The translations under genes and the position numbers were made by a program. A DNA stretch of 29,986 bases from a virus, in the IMG/VR virus record IMGVR_UViG_3300020281_000094, positions 1 through 29,986 of that record; one strand, written 5' to 3'. Each line of letters begins with the position of its first letter. Position 1 is the stretch's first letter. Shown here one piece after another: positions 8,564 to 15,176 of the stretch. A model generated the notes under the pieces. The model was given only the letters and a program-made list of their open reading frames with translations, was not told where the DNA came from and searched no databases.

Positions 8564-9838
8564 TTAAGCTGCCTTTTTCTTTTGAGTTTTAAGGTAATCA
8601 TCACTTTTAGTAAGCGTGTAATCTTTGTGAACAGTGCCGTATTTCGCATCGCCGCGTTTATGTTCGTCTATCCAAATACGCACACCAGTCTTTTTATAAA
8701 AACGCCAGTGTCCACGAACGCTATGTTCAGCAGTCCCAAATGCCCTGGTACGTGCTTTTTGTTTATTGAATGCAGCGATAGCTTTGTTTTTAGGTAGGTT
8801 GATGGTTACTCGTTTGTAAACATCTTTGCGTAAGGTGTTTGTGTTGACTGACTTAGTGCCTTTTCCTAGAATGCCTTCCTCTTCTTCCACAACCCAGTCG
8901 TAATTTAAAAGAGAAACTGCACCGCAGTAGATTAAAAGAGAAACAAATTCGTGACCCTCTAATATGGTTTGTGCTTCTAAAGCATTCTTTGTTACTTTTT
9001 TTGCATCGGCTGAAATATGACAAGTCATGCCAATATATTCAGATACATCTGCTAATCCAGATTTTCGAAAATCGACATCATTTTTAATATCAAACCAGTC
9101 TTTTATTATTTGAGGATGTGATACTGCTTCTCTAGCAATTGGATCGTTGTTTTCGTCAATATTAAAAATACTCATTGTTTGTGGACACATTTTAATTTCG
9201 CCAGATTTTTGCACTAACTTTCGAAATTCTCGATTGTTGCTGTCAATGGGTATTTTTTTGTCGTCTGTTTCTATAAATCTTCCTTCATTTTCATTTAATA
9301 TTTCTTCTAATCCGGTTTCTTGAAAGAAAATAAGTTCTGTAGATGCGGGAACTGTGCTTTCTGTTAGTTTTCCAGCCGGAACCATCCGTATTTCTTCTGA
9401 TTCTTTTGTCCTATTCATGTGTTTTGCTTGTTCTTTGTTAATACAAAAAGTTACTTTCCTACGGGGCTTTTCAATGGAAGAAACACCTGCTCTATAAGAA
9501 AGTGGCGGGTCAGTCCAATCTAATTTTTTTGCTGCATAACCCATATCCCATTCAATAAAAAATTTTTTGTGTGGGGGTTTAGCATTCCAAAAAGCGTTTA
9601 CAAAATGCCTAGCGGATAATTTTTTGATTGATGGAATAAGTACATCTAAAAATTCGTTGTCTAGCACGTAATGGGTACTTGTGCTGATGTCTTTCGCTAA
9701 GAGTTTTAATACTTCTTTACCTCTTTTTTTGTGAGGATGAAGTGGAAAACGACGCTGTTGGTGTAGTCTGATATACGGTGAATTCAGCGAGTAAACGACT
9801 TCATCTTTTAAATGTGGATATTTTTCATGGTTAAACAT
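8564..9838 (-). CDS. Conserved-looking phage protein of unknown function, 424 aa
   Basis: A large protein with no recognised catalytic motif. The C-terminal part carries SVRGHWRFYKKTGVRIWIDE (around residues 370-390) followed by HKRGDAKYG; I recall this VRGHW...RGD type of ending in phage hypothetical proteins without assigned function. A Glu-rich stretch (VVEEEEGIL) lies near 315-323. GAGGAAGAACA before the ATG is a good ribosome-binding site. It is the first gene of the operon behind the promoter at 9932-9960 and leads into MoxR, the 285-aa gene and VWA, so it is a candidate partner or substrate of that machine. Confidence 0.8.
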   Translation of the reverse strand: MFNHEKYPHLKDEVVYSLNSPYIRLHQQRRFPLHPHKKRGKEVLKLLAKDISTSTHYVLDNEFLDVLIPSIKKLSARHFVNAFWNAKPPHKKFFIEWDMGYAAKKLDWTDPPLSYRAGVSSIEKPRRKVTFCINKEQAKHMNRTKESEEIRMVPAGKLTESTVPASTELIFFQETGLEEILNENEGRFIETDDKKIPIDSNNREFRKLVQKSGEIKMCPQTMSIFNIDENNDPIAREAVSHPQIIKDWFDIKNDVDFRKSGLADVSEYIGMTCHISADAKKVTKNALEAQTILEGHEFVSLLIYCGAVSLLNYDWVVEEEEGILGKGTKSVNTNTLRKDVYKRVTINLPKNKAIAAFNKQKARTRAFGTAEHSVRGHWRFYKKTGVRIWIDEHKRGDAKYGTVHKDYTLTKSDDYLKTQKKKAA

Positions 9839-9871
9839 TGTTCTTCCTCATAAAAAAAGTCTGGGCAGGGT

Positions 9872-9888
9872 GACAGGAATTGCCTGTC
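9872..9888 (-). other. Hairpin in leader of the 424-aa gene
   Basis: GACAGG and CCTGTC pair across a 5-nt loop. On the transcribed (minus) strand the nearest T-run (9858-9852) is about 14 nt further on, so it is not a typical intrinsic terminator. It lies in the leader between the promoter at 9932 and the gene start at 9838 and could be an attenuator or a translation-control element. Confidence 0.4.
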
Positions 9889-9931
9889 CCAAGCATCCGG
9901 TGGAGGCTACGCATTACTGCAAGCCATACCC

Positions 9932-9960
9932 ATATTAGCTGTGCTAATCACTACAGACAC
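9932..9960 (-). promoter_or_regulatory. Probable promoter with palindromic operator (MoxR/VWA operon)
   Basis: The palindrome ATTAGC-TGT-GCTAAT (9934-9948) is followed on the minus strand by -10 TAATAT (9937-9932), exactly as at the other promoters. The -35 at 17-bp spacing is GTGTCT, only 3 of 6 matches, so it may need an activator or be weaker. It sits between the stop of the 59-aa gene (9963) and the 424-aa gene, 94 nt before the ATG. Confidence 0.6.
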
Positions 9961-9962
9961 AG

Positions 9963-10142
9963 CTAAACCTTGTAATCGGGATCGCGGTTCTCCACGAGGC
10001 GATCTTGTTCTTTGTCATAGACAACTCCACATCTGTCCATGATGGTGTCGAGTGCTTTGGTCCATTTGTCAAAATTTTCTTGATGGTCTTGACTTACAAA
10101 AGCCAAATTACTGATTGTTTCTATTGCTTCTACTACGTTCAT
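9963..10142 (-). CDS. Small hypothetical protein, 59 aa
   Basis: ATG at 10142 overlaps the stop of the upstream 137-aa gene (ATGA), and the frame ends in TAG at 9963. The product begins MNVVEAIETISNLAFVSQDH and is acidic, with a likely helix around KWTKALDTIMDRCGVVYD. The overlap and the absence of other coding frames support it. It is the last gene of the small-gene operon. No function is recognised. Confidence 0.65.
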   Translation of the reverse strand: MNVVEAIETISNLAFVSQDHQENFDKWTKALDTIMDRCGVVYDKEQDRLVENRDPDYKV

Positions 10143-10552
10143 GCTGTTCTCCTCTTTTCAGCTTCTACTGATTTTTGAATGTGTTGAGCGATAAGCTCTG
10201 ATTTGTGTTCGTTCCTAGTATCTATGTAATCTTTTGGCAAAAACTTTCGTGTGACTATTTCTAGGGTTTTTTCGTTTACGATATATGTGCCGTTGTCCCA
10301 ATTGTCTGTGTCGGCTTTGGCATACTCTTCTCGGTAAATGGTAAAACCTACTTCGCCTTCAAAATAATGTTTAGCTATGAGATGCGCTAAATCATCCATA
10401 AGTTTTGTTGCATTTGTTCTTTTCAAAGGCTGAAGGCAGAGTTGCCCTGCTTTTAGAAAACCTTCGACATACTCTCTGCTTCCTTCCCAATGTAGATAAA
10501 TACAAGGGGCTTTGTCGTACTCGTTAAATGTTATTACTGCTCTGTCACCCAT
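10139..10552 (-). CDS. Phage protein of the MGDRAVITF family, unknown function
   Basis: A 137-aa protein starting MGDRAVITFNEY and followed by IYLHWEGSREYVEGFL (18-33). I recall this N-terminal pattern from conserved hypothetical proteins of phages and bacteria. The rest is alpha/beta with a charged C-terminal helix. GGAGAGCGCAAC before the ATG is a good ribosome-binding site. It overlaps the following 59-aa gene by 4 nt. Confidence 0.75.
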   Translation of the reverse strand: MGDRAVITFNEYDKAPCIYLHWEGSREYVEGFLKAGQLCLQPLKRTNATKLMDDLAHLIAKHYFEGEVGFTIYREEYAKADTDNWDNGTYIVNEKTLEIVTRKFLPKDYIDTRNEHKSELIAQHIQKSVEAEKRRTA

Positions 10553-10563
10553 GTTGCGCTCTC

Positions 10564-10761
10564 CTAAAATAAAAATAATCCGGCTGAATCAGTTTTCTTT
10601 AACTTCCCATTTGTGAATACATATATTGGAATACAATCTAATGGTTCTTTGTCTTTTCTAGTGTGTACAAAGTATTCGTATCCTTCTACACCTCTGAAGT
10701 CTCTTAATCGTTTGACTCCGATTGTTATTTTTCCTCCACGCTGTCGTATAAAATATCTCAT
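10564..10761 (-). CDS. Small basic hypothetical protein, 65 aa
   Basis: A Lys/Arg-rich protein predicted to be mostly beta strand (YFIRQRGGKITIGV, IPIYVFTNGKL). The ATG overlaps the stop of the upstream gene (ATGA at 10761-10758), and GGAGG lies 4 nt before it. No known domain is visible. Confidence 0.65.
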   Translation of the reverse strand: MRYFIRQRGGKITIGVKRLRDFRGVEGYEYFVHTRKDKEPLDCIPIYVFTNGKLKKTDSAGLFLF

Positions 10762-10940
10762 ACTTCCTCCAATCTCTCGCCAGCTTCTACGTGATAATTG
10801 ATATCGGTAAATATCTCTGGTCTGTATTGTTTGCGTACTGCCGCTTCACATTTGTCACAGACTCGTGCCACGAAAATACCGTTAACATCGAGTAGCTCCC
10901 AGGAGTCTTCTCTGCTGTGCATACAATCGTTAAATGCCAT
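10758..10940 (-). CDS. Small zinc-knuckle-like protein, 60 aa
   Basis: C6 and H8 (CMH) and C28 and C31 (CDKC) are placed to bind one zinc. The sequence between (WELLDVNGIFVARV) and after (KQYRPEIF) matches a pattern I recall from small phage proteins of unknown role. GAGGCAGACG before the ATG is the ribosome-binding site and lies inside the end of the upstream gene (11-nt overlap). Confidence 0.7.
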   Translation of the reverse strand: MAFNDCMHSREDSWELLDVNGIFVARVCDKCEAAVRKQYRPEIFTDINYHVEAGERLEEV

Positions 10941-11130
10941 CGTCTGCCTCCTCTTTAAATGCTTCGATTATTTTCTCTAATCCACGCAAGTAGGTTTCTG
11001 CTTCTTCAATGGTTTCAAATGTCGGCGTACCGTTAGTTACATGATTGATAGAGTCTACTTCTTCGTTTCCTATCCAATATTCCAAGTCCTTCGAATAATT
11101 AAATAAATACTCTCGTATTTGTTTATTCAT
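10930..11130 (-). CDS. Small acidic hypothetical protein, 66 aa
   Basis: The longest frame begins at 11145, but that ATG is inside the acidic tail of the upstream gene. GAGG about 6 nt before the ATG at 11130 marks the likely start (an adjacent ATG at 11133 is possible). The start overlaps the upstream stop in ATGAATAA. The product is helical and acidic (FETIEEAETYLRGLEKIIEA). No domain is recognised. Confidence 0.65.
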   Translation of the reverse strand: MNKQIREYLFNYSKDLEYWIGNEEVDSINHVTNGTPTFETIEEAETYLRGLEKIIEAFKEEADDGI

Positions 11131-11155
11131 CATCGTCCTCTTCATCGCTGTCTAT
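11122..11155 (-). repeat. Repeated gene junction (acidic tail / ribosome-binding site), copy 1
   Basis: 22 nt (11122-11143) are identical to 11309-11330, and 20 nt (11136-11155) are identical to 11660-11679. In the minus strand the shared part reads GATGAAGAGGACGATGATGA. It encodes the Asp/Glu tail of one gene and supplies GAGGA and ATG for the next. Confidence 0.8.
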
Positions 11156-11317
11156 GTCGCAAATGTCACTTCGTTCAATCTCAAATAACCCTGCACCTGC
11201 TTCGTTGTATTCATTAAGTATTTCTTCAATAAATTCTTCTTTGCTTTCACAATATCGTACTGGATTAGTTTCACCGAGTTTTACTGTGCATTCGTATCTA
11301 TACTTTTTTTTATTCAT
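11123..11317 (-). CDS. Small acidic-tailed hypothetical protein, 64 aa
   Basis: The start is taken at the second ATG of ATGATG (11317), the one well spaced from GAGGA; an in-frame ATG at 11341 lies inside the upstream coding tail. The C-terminus is DSDEEDDDE, and its codons also provide the ribosome-binding site for the next gene. The core begins NKKKYRYECTVKLGE and looks like a short beta hairpin plus helix (SKEEFIEEILNEYNE). Function unknown. Confidence 0.62.
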   Translation of the reverse strand: MNKKKYRYECTVKLGETNPVRYCESKEEFIEEILNEYNEAGAGLFEIERSDICDIDSDEEDDDE

Positions 11318-11330
11318 CATCGTCCTCTTC
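11309..11330 (-). repeat. Repeated gene junction, copy 2
   Basis: Identical over 22 nt to 11122-11143. It joins the 114-aa gene to the 64-aa gene and adds a further in-frame GAGGACGA-type unit upstream, which lengthens the acidic tail. Confidence 0.8.
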
Positions 11331-11654
11331 GTCCTCTTCATCTATTCGTTTCATATCGGGGGCAGTTAATTGGCCTACACGCCCTATTAATGTATGCAAT
11401 CTCCAGCCGCACACATAAGTTAGTACATCGTCAATGAGTTTTTGTGATTCGGGCGTTGAATTAAAATATTTTGTAGCAAGTCGATTCATTGATTTGGAAT
11501 TTTCATCGTCATCATTAACAGCTTCGAAAAATACTTCTGCTAGGATTACATCCCAGTGCGAGTGTTCTTTGTCTTCTGAATATTTTTTTAGATTGGTTAA
11601 GTATTTTTTACCAAGTTCAAAATCTTTTTTTGTGGGGTAATCTAAGCTCATCAT
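11310..11654 (-). CDS. Acidic-tailed hypothetical protein, 114 aa
   Basis: The start is placed at 11654, where GAGGAGAACA gives good spacing; an in-frame ATG at 11669 is inside the upstream gene. The protein is helical with a strongly acidic end (IDEEDEEDDDE). Its last codons carry GAGGA for the next gene. No known domain is visible; a nucleic-acid-mimic tail is possible but only a guess. Confidence 0.65.
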   Translation of the reverse strand: MMSLDYPTKKDFELGKKYLTNLKKYSEDKEHSHWDVILAEVFFEAVNDDDENSKSMNRLATKYFNSTPESQKLIDDVLTYVCGWRLHTLIGRVGQLTAPDMKRIDEEDEEDDDE

Positions 11655-11793
11655 TGTTCTCCTCTTCATCGCTGTCTATTGTCATACATTCGGCACAAGC
11701 CCATCCGTCGTCGTATCCTATGCGATCTACAAACCTGCCGCTTCCAAACGCTGTTGATTTACCGCAATGCACACAGGGATCTTTAATTTCCAT
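11617..11793 (-). CDS. Small zinc-ribbon-like protein, 58 aa
   Basis: ATG at 11793 overlaps the end of the upstream gene by 11 nt, and the frame ends with TGA at 11617. The product has two CxxC pairs (C7/C10 in PCVHCGK and C33/C36 in ACAEC), the hallmark of a zinc ribbon or knuckle, followed by an acidic stretch DSDEEENNDE and a basic end. It overlaps the next gene by 38 nt. The family is not identified. Confidence 0.68.
   Translation of the reverse strand: MEIKDPCVHCGKSTAFGSGRFVDRIGYDDGWACAECMTIDSDEEENNDELRLPHKKRF
11660..11679 (-). repeat. Repeated gene junction, copy 3
   Basis: Identical over 20 nt to 11136-11155. It lies in the 3' part of the zinc-ribbon gene and supplies the ribosome-binding site for the 114-aa gene. 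Confidence 0.78.
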
Positions 11794-12106
11794 CGTTGTC
11801 TTCGTTTTCTATAAATTCAATTCGGACTGACGTAACACGCTCACCCCAACCGGGGACTTCTTCAATGTTGGCGTATACTGGATATAGTCCATCGCCTACT
11901 CCAGTGCTCACGCACACACCAAGTCCTTCAGCACCGCTTGTATGTTCAAAAGCATGTGTTGTTGGGCGTGTTGTTCCAATTGCTTTTACGAAAGAGACCC
12001 AATCAGTAATTTCTTCGGGTGGGTTTAAACCTTGTATGAAATAGCAAGGATCGCCTAGCCAGCATAGACCTGCATCTACACTAATGTTGCCTACATGTTT
12101 CTCCAT
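11783..12106 (-). CDS. Conserved phage protein with DPCY and GDGLYPVYA motifs
   Basis: A 107-aa protein. VDAGLCWLGDPCYFI (10-24) and GVGDGLYPVYANI (69-81) match a pattern I know from small proteins of phages and bacteria related to DUF4241, with no established activity. The fold is predicted to be mostly beta. GGAG lies 7 nt before the ATG, inside the end of the upstream gene (26-nt overlap). Confidence 0.75.
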   Translation of the reverse strand: MEKHVGNISVDAGLCWLGDPCYFIQGLNPPEEITDWVSFVKAIGTTRPTTHAFEHTSGAEGLGVCVSTGVGDGLYPVYANIEEVPGWGERVTSVRIEFIENEDNDGN

Positions 12107-12332
12107 GATACATCTCCGTAATGTATTGTTGTTTGTGGTCTGATTTGTTTGAGTCGAGGAACGCGGGAAGGTCTTCGTTGCACTTCATACAGCGAAGTTG
12201 TTTTACCTTTAAACGATTGCTGTTCTTTACAACCCCAATAGAGTGGTAGCCACAGTTCACAATGTGGTGTACCAGAGGTGTGTGTTGTGGATTTATACAG
12301 TCAAAAATCCACACCATAAGATTATGAAGCAT
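12081..12332 (-). CDS. Hypothetical protein with CxxC, 83 aa
   Basis: C12, C27, C48 and C51 (CMKC) plus several His residues (H17, H22, H23, H30) could hold zinc. GAGGG lies 8 nt before the ATG at 12332. The gene overlaps its neighbours on both sides by 11 and 26 nt, as is usual in this cluster. No family is recognised. Confidence 0.6.
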   Translation of the reverse strand: MLHNLMVWIFDCINPQHTPLVHHIVNCGYHSIGVVKNSNRLKVKQLRCMKCNEDLPAFLDSNKSDHKQQYITEMYHGETCRQH

Positions 12333-12612
12333 CTGTTGTTCCCTCCATATTTATAAAGTCGTTTATATCAACCACGTTGTACTCTGCCTCACGCACGATG
12401 TTCTCAGGCGTACCGATTAAATGTGCATAGATAGTGTGGATGAAATGCTCTGCTGCACCGGGTGATTTGAATGTTGTTTTTATGAGCGCATTAAAGCCGC
12501 ATGGTTTTTTGTTGTAGAGTTGTACTTCACCAATGCAGTAAGTATCTTCGGACAGTTTTACAATTTTTATGCGACTACCGTTAGGTATTGGAAAATCATT
12601 TACTGTGCTCAT
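12322..12612 (-). CDS. Hypothetical protein, 96 aa
   Basis: The frame opens at 12642, but AAAGGA six nt before the ATG at 12612 marks that codon as the start, and the earlier ATG lies in the upstream gene. The product begins MSTVNDFPIPNGSRIKIVKL and looks like a small beta-rich domain followed by a helix (GAAEHFIHTIYAHLIG). Function unknown. Confidence 0.65.
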   Translation of the reverse strand: MSTVNDFPIPNGSRIKIVKLSEDTYCIGEVQLYNKKPCGFNALIKTTFKSPGAAEHFIHTIYAHLIGTPENIVREAEYNVVDINDFINMEGTTDAS

Positions 12613-12625
12613 AAATATTCCTTTA

Positions 12626-12904
12626 CTAATGGAGAGTCTCACTTTCTATTTCTGGAGAGACTTCTTGATACATCTGTGTAAGCATCTGCACTAAATTTTC
12701 TTTTGAGATGGGCAAACTCATTGCTTCTGTGATTACTCCACCCATATACATTGCAATAATCTCCAGCGTCTGCTGAATTTGTTTCCTTTTATTTGTTGTT
12801 TTGCATTGTTCTGGGTAATATTTTTCTACAACACTCTCAACTTCTCGTACAAATTTGTGCCAAGTTTCTTCATCCATACCGCTTGGTGTGACATTGTTAT
12901 TCAT
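12626..12904 (-). CDS. Hypothetical helical protein, 92 aa
   Basis: A mostly helical, acidic protein (ETWHKFVREVESVVEKYY, QIQQTLEIIAMYMGG). GGGGAAACCACTA precedes the ATG. It ends 13 nt before the next start. No domain is recognised. Confidence 0.62.
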   Translation of the reverse strand: MNNNVTPSGMDEETWHKFVREVESVVEKYYPEQCKTTNKRKQIQQTLEIIAMYMGGVITEAMSLPISKENLVQMLTQMYQEVSPEIESETLH

Positions 12905-12928
12905 TAGTGGTTTCCCCTGGACTTGCCG

Positions 12929-13225
12929 TTAAAGTGATGTTGTAGTTTTAACTTTCAGTTCTCGGATGTAATCTGCTGCTTGCCACATGCCAATTGTCAA
13001 TAAGATGTACTCAACCTGTGAAGGCAGCACACCGCTTATTGATGTAAAGTCATGCGCTTCTACGATCTCGATCCCTGCTGCAATAGCAGTACCGATAGCA
13101 CCTGCGCCTAACAGAATTACAATCCCTGCTTGAATTTGCTCACGCCAGTTGCCAGTTCTTATGATCTGTTCTTGAGCACGAGCCTCTTCGTAAATAGCAG
13201 TAACGCTGTTAAAGATTTTTCTCAT
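12929..13225 (-). CDS. Small membrane protein, 98 aa
   Basis: A Gly/Ala/Ile-rich hydrophobic segment at about 33-55 (AGIVILLGAGAIGTAIAAGI) and a second, weaker one at 71-86 (VEYILLTIGMWQAADYI) suggest one or two membrane passes with a charged N-terminus. It could be an inner-membrane effector. A holin is possible but the gene is in the early arm, far from virion genes. GGAGGAACTCCAAC precedes the ATG. Confidence 0.65.
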   Translation of the reverse strand: MRKIFNSVTAIYEEARAQEQIIRTGNWREQIQAGIVILLGAGAIGTAIAAGIEIVEAHDFTSISGVLPSQVEYILLTIGMWQAADYIRELKVKTTTSL

Positions 13226-13481
13226 GTTGGAGTTCCTCCGTTAAGTGAGAGTTGATGTCATCAAGAAGACTATATAAGTCTTCAATTAAAAAATCGTATG
13301 GACGTTGTAGTTGTTCGTTGCCCTGTTTTCTGGCTGCACACTGCTTTTTTGCTCGGTGTATGCGACCAATCAATAAAGACAGCGGAGTGCTGAAAGGTTT
13401 GTTTATGCAGTATGGATTAAGTCTGTGTAAGAGCATTTCTGTCTTAGCGAGCATGTTTATTGTCTCTTCCTTGGTGGTCAT
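13209..13481 (-). CDS. Hypothetical protein, 90 aa
   Basis: A helical, basic-centred protein (LIGRIHRAKKQCAARK) with an acidic C-terminal helix. GGGGAGGCGGT before the ATG is a strong ribosome-binding site, and the ATG overlaps the upstream stop (ATGA). The end overlaps the membrane-protein gene by 17 nt. Function unknown. Confidence 0.62.
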   Translation of the reverse strand: MTTKEETINMLAKTEMLLHRLNPYCINKPFSTPLSLLIGRIHRAKKQCAARKQGNEQLQRPYDFLIEDLYSLLDDINSHLTEELQHEKNL

Positions 13482-13816
13482 ACCGCCTCCCCTAATAGAT
13501 TTTTTGCTTCCTTTAGTTTCGCTACTGCTGCATCTACGCGAATTACTAAATTATCTGTTTGGTTGTTATGCCATATTGTGCATTCTTCTAAATTGATAAC
13601 TTCTATTCCTAAAGTTTCACTGAAATAGTTAACTGCTTCTTCATGCCACCCGGCTTCATTTGCATCTGGGTCAATTTCTTCCAGATAGTCTGCTGTTGCT
13701 TCGTTAACCAAGTTGGTTTCACGTATTATTTTTGCGGCATCCATCCCCATTTTTATTGCAAGATCAACCAACTGGTATGTAGCGCAATCATCTCCACTTA
13801 AAACTAGTGTTTTCAT
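13478..13816 (-). CDS. Hypothetical acidic protein, 112 aa
   Basis: The frame opens at 13855, but the ATG at 13816 follows AAAGGATAACGGAT and comes just after the upstream stop, so it is preferred. The product begins MKTLVLSGDDCATYQLVDLA, which resembles an alpha/beta start, and ends in a helix (VDAAVAKLKEAKNLLG). No domain is recognised. Confidence 0.65.
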   Translation of the reverse strand: MKTLVLSGDDCATYQLVDLAIKMGMDAAKIIRETNLVNEATADYLEEIDPDANEAGWHEEAVNYFSETLGIEVINLEECTIWHNNQTDNLVIRVDAAVAKLKEAKNLLGEAV

Positions 13817-13821
13817 ATCCG

Positions 13822-14091
13822 TTATCCTTTTGGTAGTCCGTAACGTGGTCGCCATTCGTTTAACAGCACCTTATTGCTTCGATCAAAGTTCGCTGTAATA
13901 CCTACAATGTCGTGATCGACATGTTGTGTATTGTTAGATGCCAAGTCTTTAATCATTCTGTCGAAATCTAACGGGCAAATATCGTTAACCGCGTCAATGT
14001 CCATCATCAGAGACAGCGGATCCGTAAGGCGGGCCCGCTGTCCTACATTTTTGACGATCTGACCTATCTGTTTAAAATTAGTGCTATCCAT
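13822..14091 (-). CDS. Small phage protein (DUF6874-like pattern), 89 aa
   Basis: LMMDIDAVNDICPLDFDRMI (28-47) followed by HDIVGITANFDR and a PRYGLPKG end matches, from memory, the DUF6874 family of small phage proteins (MMDxxxxxxxCPLD, HDxxGI, PRF/Y). The assignment is tentative and the function unknown. Confidence 0.65.
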   Translation of the reverse strand: MDSTNFKQIGQIVKNVGQRARLTDPLSLMMDIDAVNDICPLDFDRMIKDLASNNTQHVDHDIVGITANFDRSNKVLLNEWRPRYGLPKG

Positions 14092-14140
14092 TCTGTTTTC
14101 CTTTAGTCATGCACACAGTGTTTTTTTGTTGTTGAAAGAA

Positions 14141-14179
14141 TCCCACCAACTAGCCGAGGAACATGACTAGAAGGTGGGA
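14141..14179. other. Nested hairpin, possible structured RNA element
   Basis: TCCCACC (14141-14147) pairs with GGTGGGA (14173-14179). Inside it CTAG (14150-14153) pairs with CTAG (14167-14170), separated by a symmetric AA/AA internal loop, leaving a 13-nt terminal loop. Further pairings exist with 14180-14210 (GTGGG/CCCAC; ACATGA/TCATGT), so alternative folds are possible. There is no T-run, so it is not a simple terminator. It lies in the only sizeable gap (14092-14214) inside the small-gene operon. Confidence 0.5.
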
Positions 14180-14214
14180 GTGCGCCCACTCATGTAGCGA
14201 GCGCGGTTGCCGTT

Positions 14215-14292
14215 TTACTTAACTCGTTGCCATACAACTGTGTTGCCTTGTATGACATACCTCCAAGTTGGGTGGTTATTGTGATTTTCCAT
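14215..14292 (-). CDS. Micro-ORF, 25 aa, strong ribosome-binding site
   Basis: GGAGAGTAAAG precedes ATG at 14292, and the frame runs 25 codons to TAA at 14215. The product starts MENHNNHPTWRYVIQ and ends VVWQRVK: polar, basic, no membrane segment. The position directly after the 264-aa gene and the good ribosome-binding site favour translation, either as a peptide or as a control ORF for the structured stretch beyond it. Confidence 0.4.
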   Translation of the reverse strand: MENHNNHPTWRYVIQGNTVVWQRVK

Positions 14293-14310
14293 CTTTACTC
14301 TCCTTTCTAT

Positions 14311-15105
14311 CTAACATTGATATTTTGCATCCACGAATTTCTTCATGTCAGATACAGTTGCTCTTTCCATATCGCTGTAAACATGCTGCGTAAACAGGTA
14401 ATTACCCAGATTGCGTAATCTCTGTGTTACAGCATAGTTGGTGTAATAACGTGGTTCTTTGTTGTAACTCACGTAAGTCCATAACTGCTTGTGTACATCC
14501 ATCCACTTACCTGCCTGGGCTGACGCTTCACGCTTTTTATCGAGTGTTACTTTGAACCATTCGGGTGTTTCGTCGTGACCAGATAAGTCTGTGTTGTTGA
14601 TGCGTATTTCCTGTATTGCGCGATCTGCTAGAAACATAGTGACCATATTTCCTACAGACGACATCACCTGAAATACTTCCTGACTTGTGCAGTTATCAAT
14701 AACTTCTTGATAGGAAGACACTAATGAATCAATAGCTGACGGATGATCGATTGTTGTGGTCTTGCCATTCGATGCCTTGGTAGTCTCCTGTCGTATCTGA
14801 CCGTAATCTTCCAAAGCAGCTTCTCGCATACCTTTGCGTTGTATGTCGGTCATGTTCTCAACACGAGCTTCGTTGGACACTTGAGCATAATAAGTATCAG
14901 TTGGTATCAAGCCGTCGAGTGTGTCATTCAAACGCCAATCAGCAGCGAGCCAGTTAGGAAGTCTGTAGTTGTTAGGCTTCGCTATCTGAGTGTTGTCTGG
15001 GTCAGTAGTTGGATCAACACCTACATCATTAAGTGTTGAATGTACTGGGTAAGTGAGTTCTTTTGTTTCTGCTTCTGATGGATCAGTATGATTTACATTT
15101 GTCAT
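14311..15105 (-). CDS. Hypothetical protein, 264 aa
   Basis: The largest protein of the small-gene cluster. The N-terminal 45 residues are polar and low-complexity. The rest is mostly helical and rich in Asp, Asn, Trp and Tyr (QVMSSVGNMVTMFLADRAIQ, GKWMDVHKQLWTYVSYN). No motif is recognised. CGGAG lies about 11 nt before the ATG, and two palindromic operator copies lie 37 and 57 nt upstream, so its expression is probably controlled there. Confidence 0.72.
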   Translation of the reverse strand: MTNVNHTDPSEAETKELTYPVHSTLNDVGVDPTTDPDNTQIAKPNNYRLPNWLAADWRLNDTLDGLIPTDTYYAQVSNEARVENMTDIQRKGMREAALEDYGQIRQETTKASNGKTTTIDHPSAIDSLVSSYQEVIDNCTSQEVFQVMSSVGNMVTMFLADRAIQEIRINNTDLSGHDETPEWFKVTLDKKREASAQAGKWMDVHKQLWTYVSYNKEPRYYTNYAVTQRLRNLGNYLFTQHVYSDMERATVSDMKKFVDAKYQC

Positions 15106-15141
15106 GATTAAGTTTCTCCGTAAAACTTGTGTATGTATTTG

Positions 15142-15156
15142 ATTAGTTGTGCTTAT
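15142..15156. promoter_or_regulatory. Palindromic operator copy (one mismatch)
   Basis: ATTAGTTGTGCTTAT, upstream of the 264-aa gene and 20 bp centre-to-centre from the next copy, about two helical turns. No convincing -35/-10 pair at 17-bp spacing surrounds it. Confidence 0.5.
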
Positions 15157-15161
15157 TTTTG

Positions 15162-15176
15162 ATTAGTCTAGCTAAT
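15162..15176. promoter_or_regulatory. Palindromic operator copy
   Basis: ATTAGTCTAGCTAAT. It overlaps the stop codon (15168-15170) of the 47-aa gene, as the 5313 and 18221 copies also overlap stop codons. It pairs with the copy at 15142. Confidence 0.58.

Noticed and set aside
9852-9888. Hairpin plus T-run as intrinsic terminator
   Set aside because: The T-run is about 14 nt from the stem, too far for a typical intrinsic terminator; kept as a leader hairpin.
12929-13225. 98-aa membrane protein as the holin
   Set aside because: It is in the early arm with no lysis gene nearby; membrane segments alone do not show a holin.
14141-14210. tRNA gene
   Set aside because: No acceptor stem, anticodon arm or T-loop pattern can be made; only a nested hairpin is seen. 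No tRNA was recognised elsewhere in the window.
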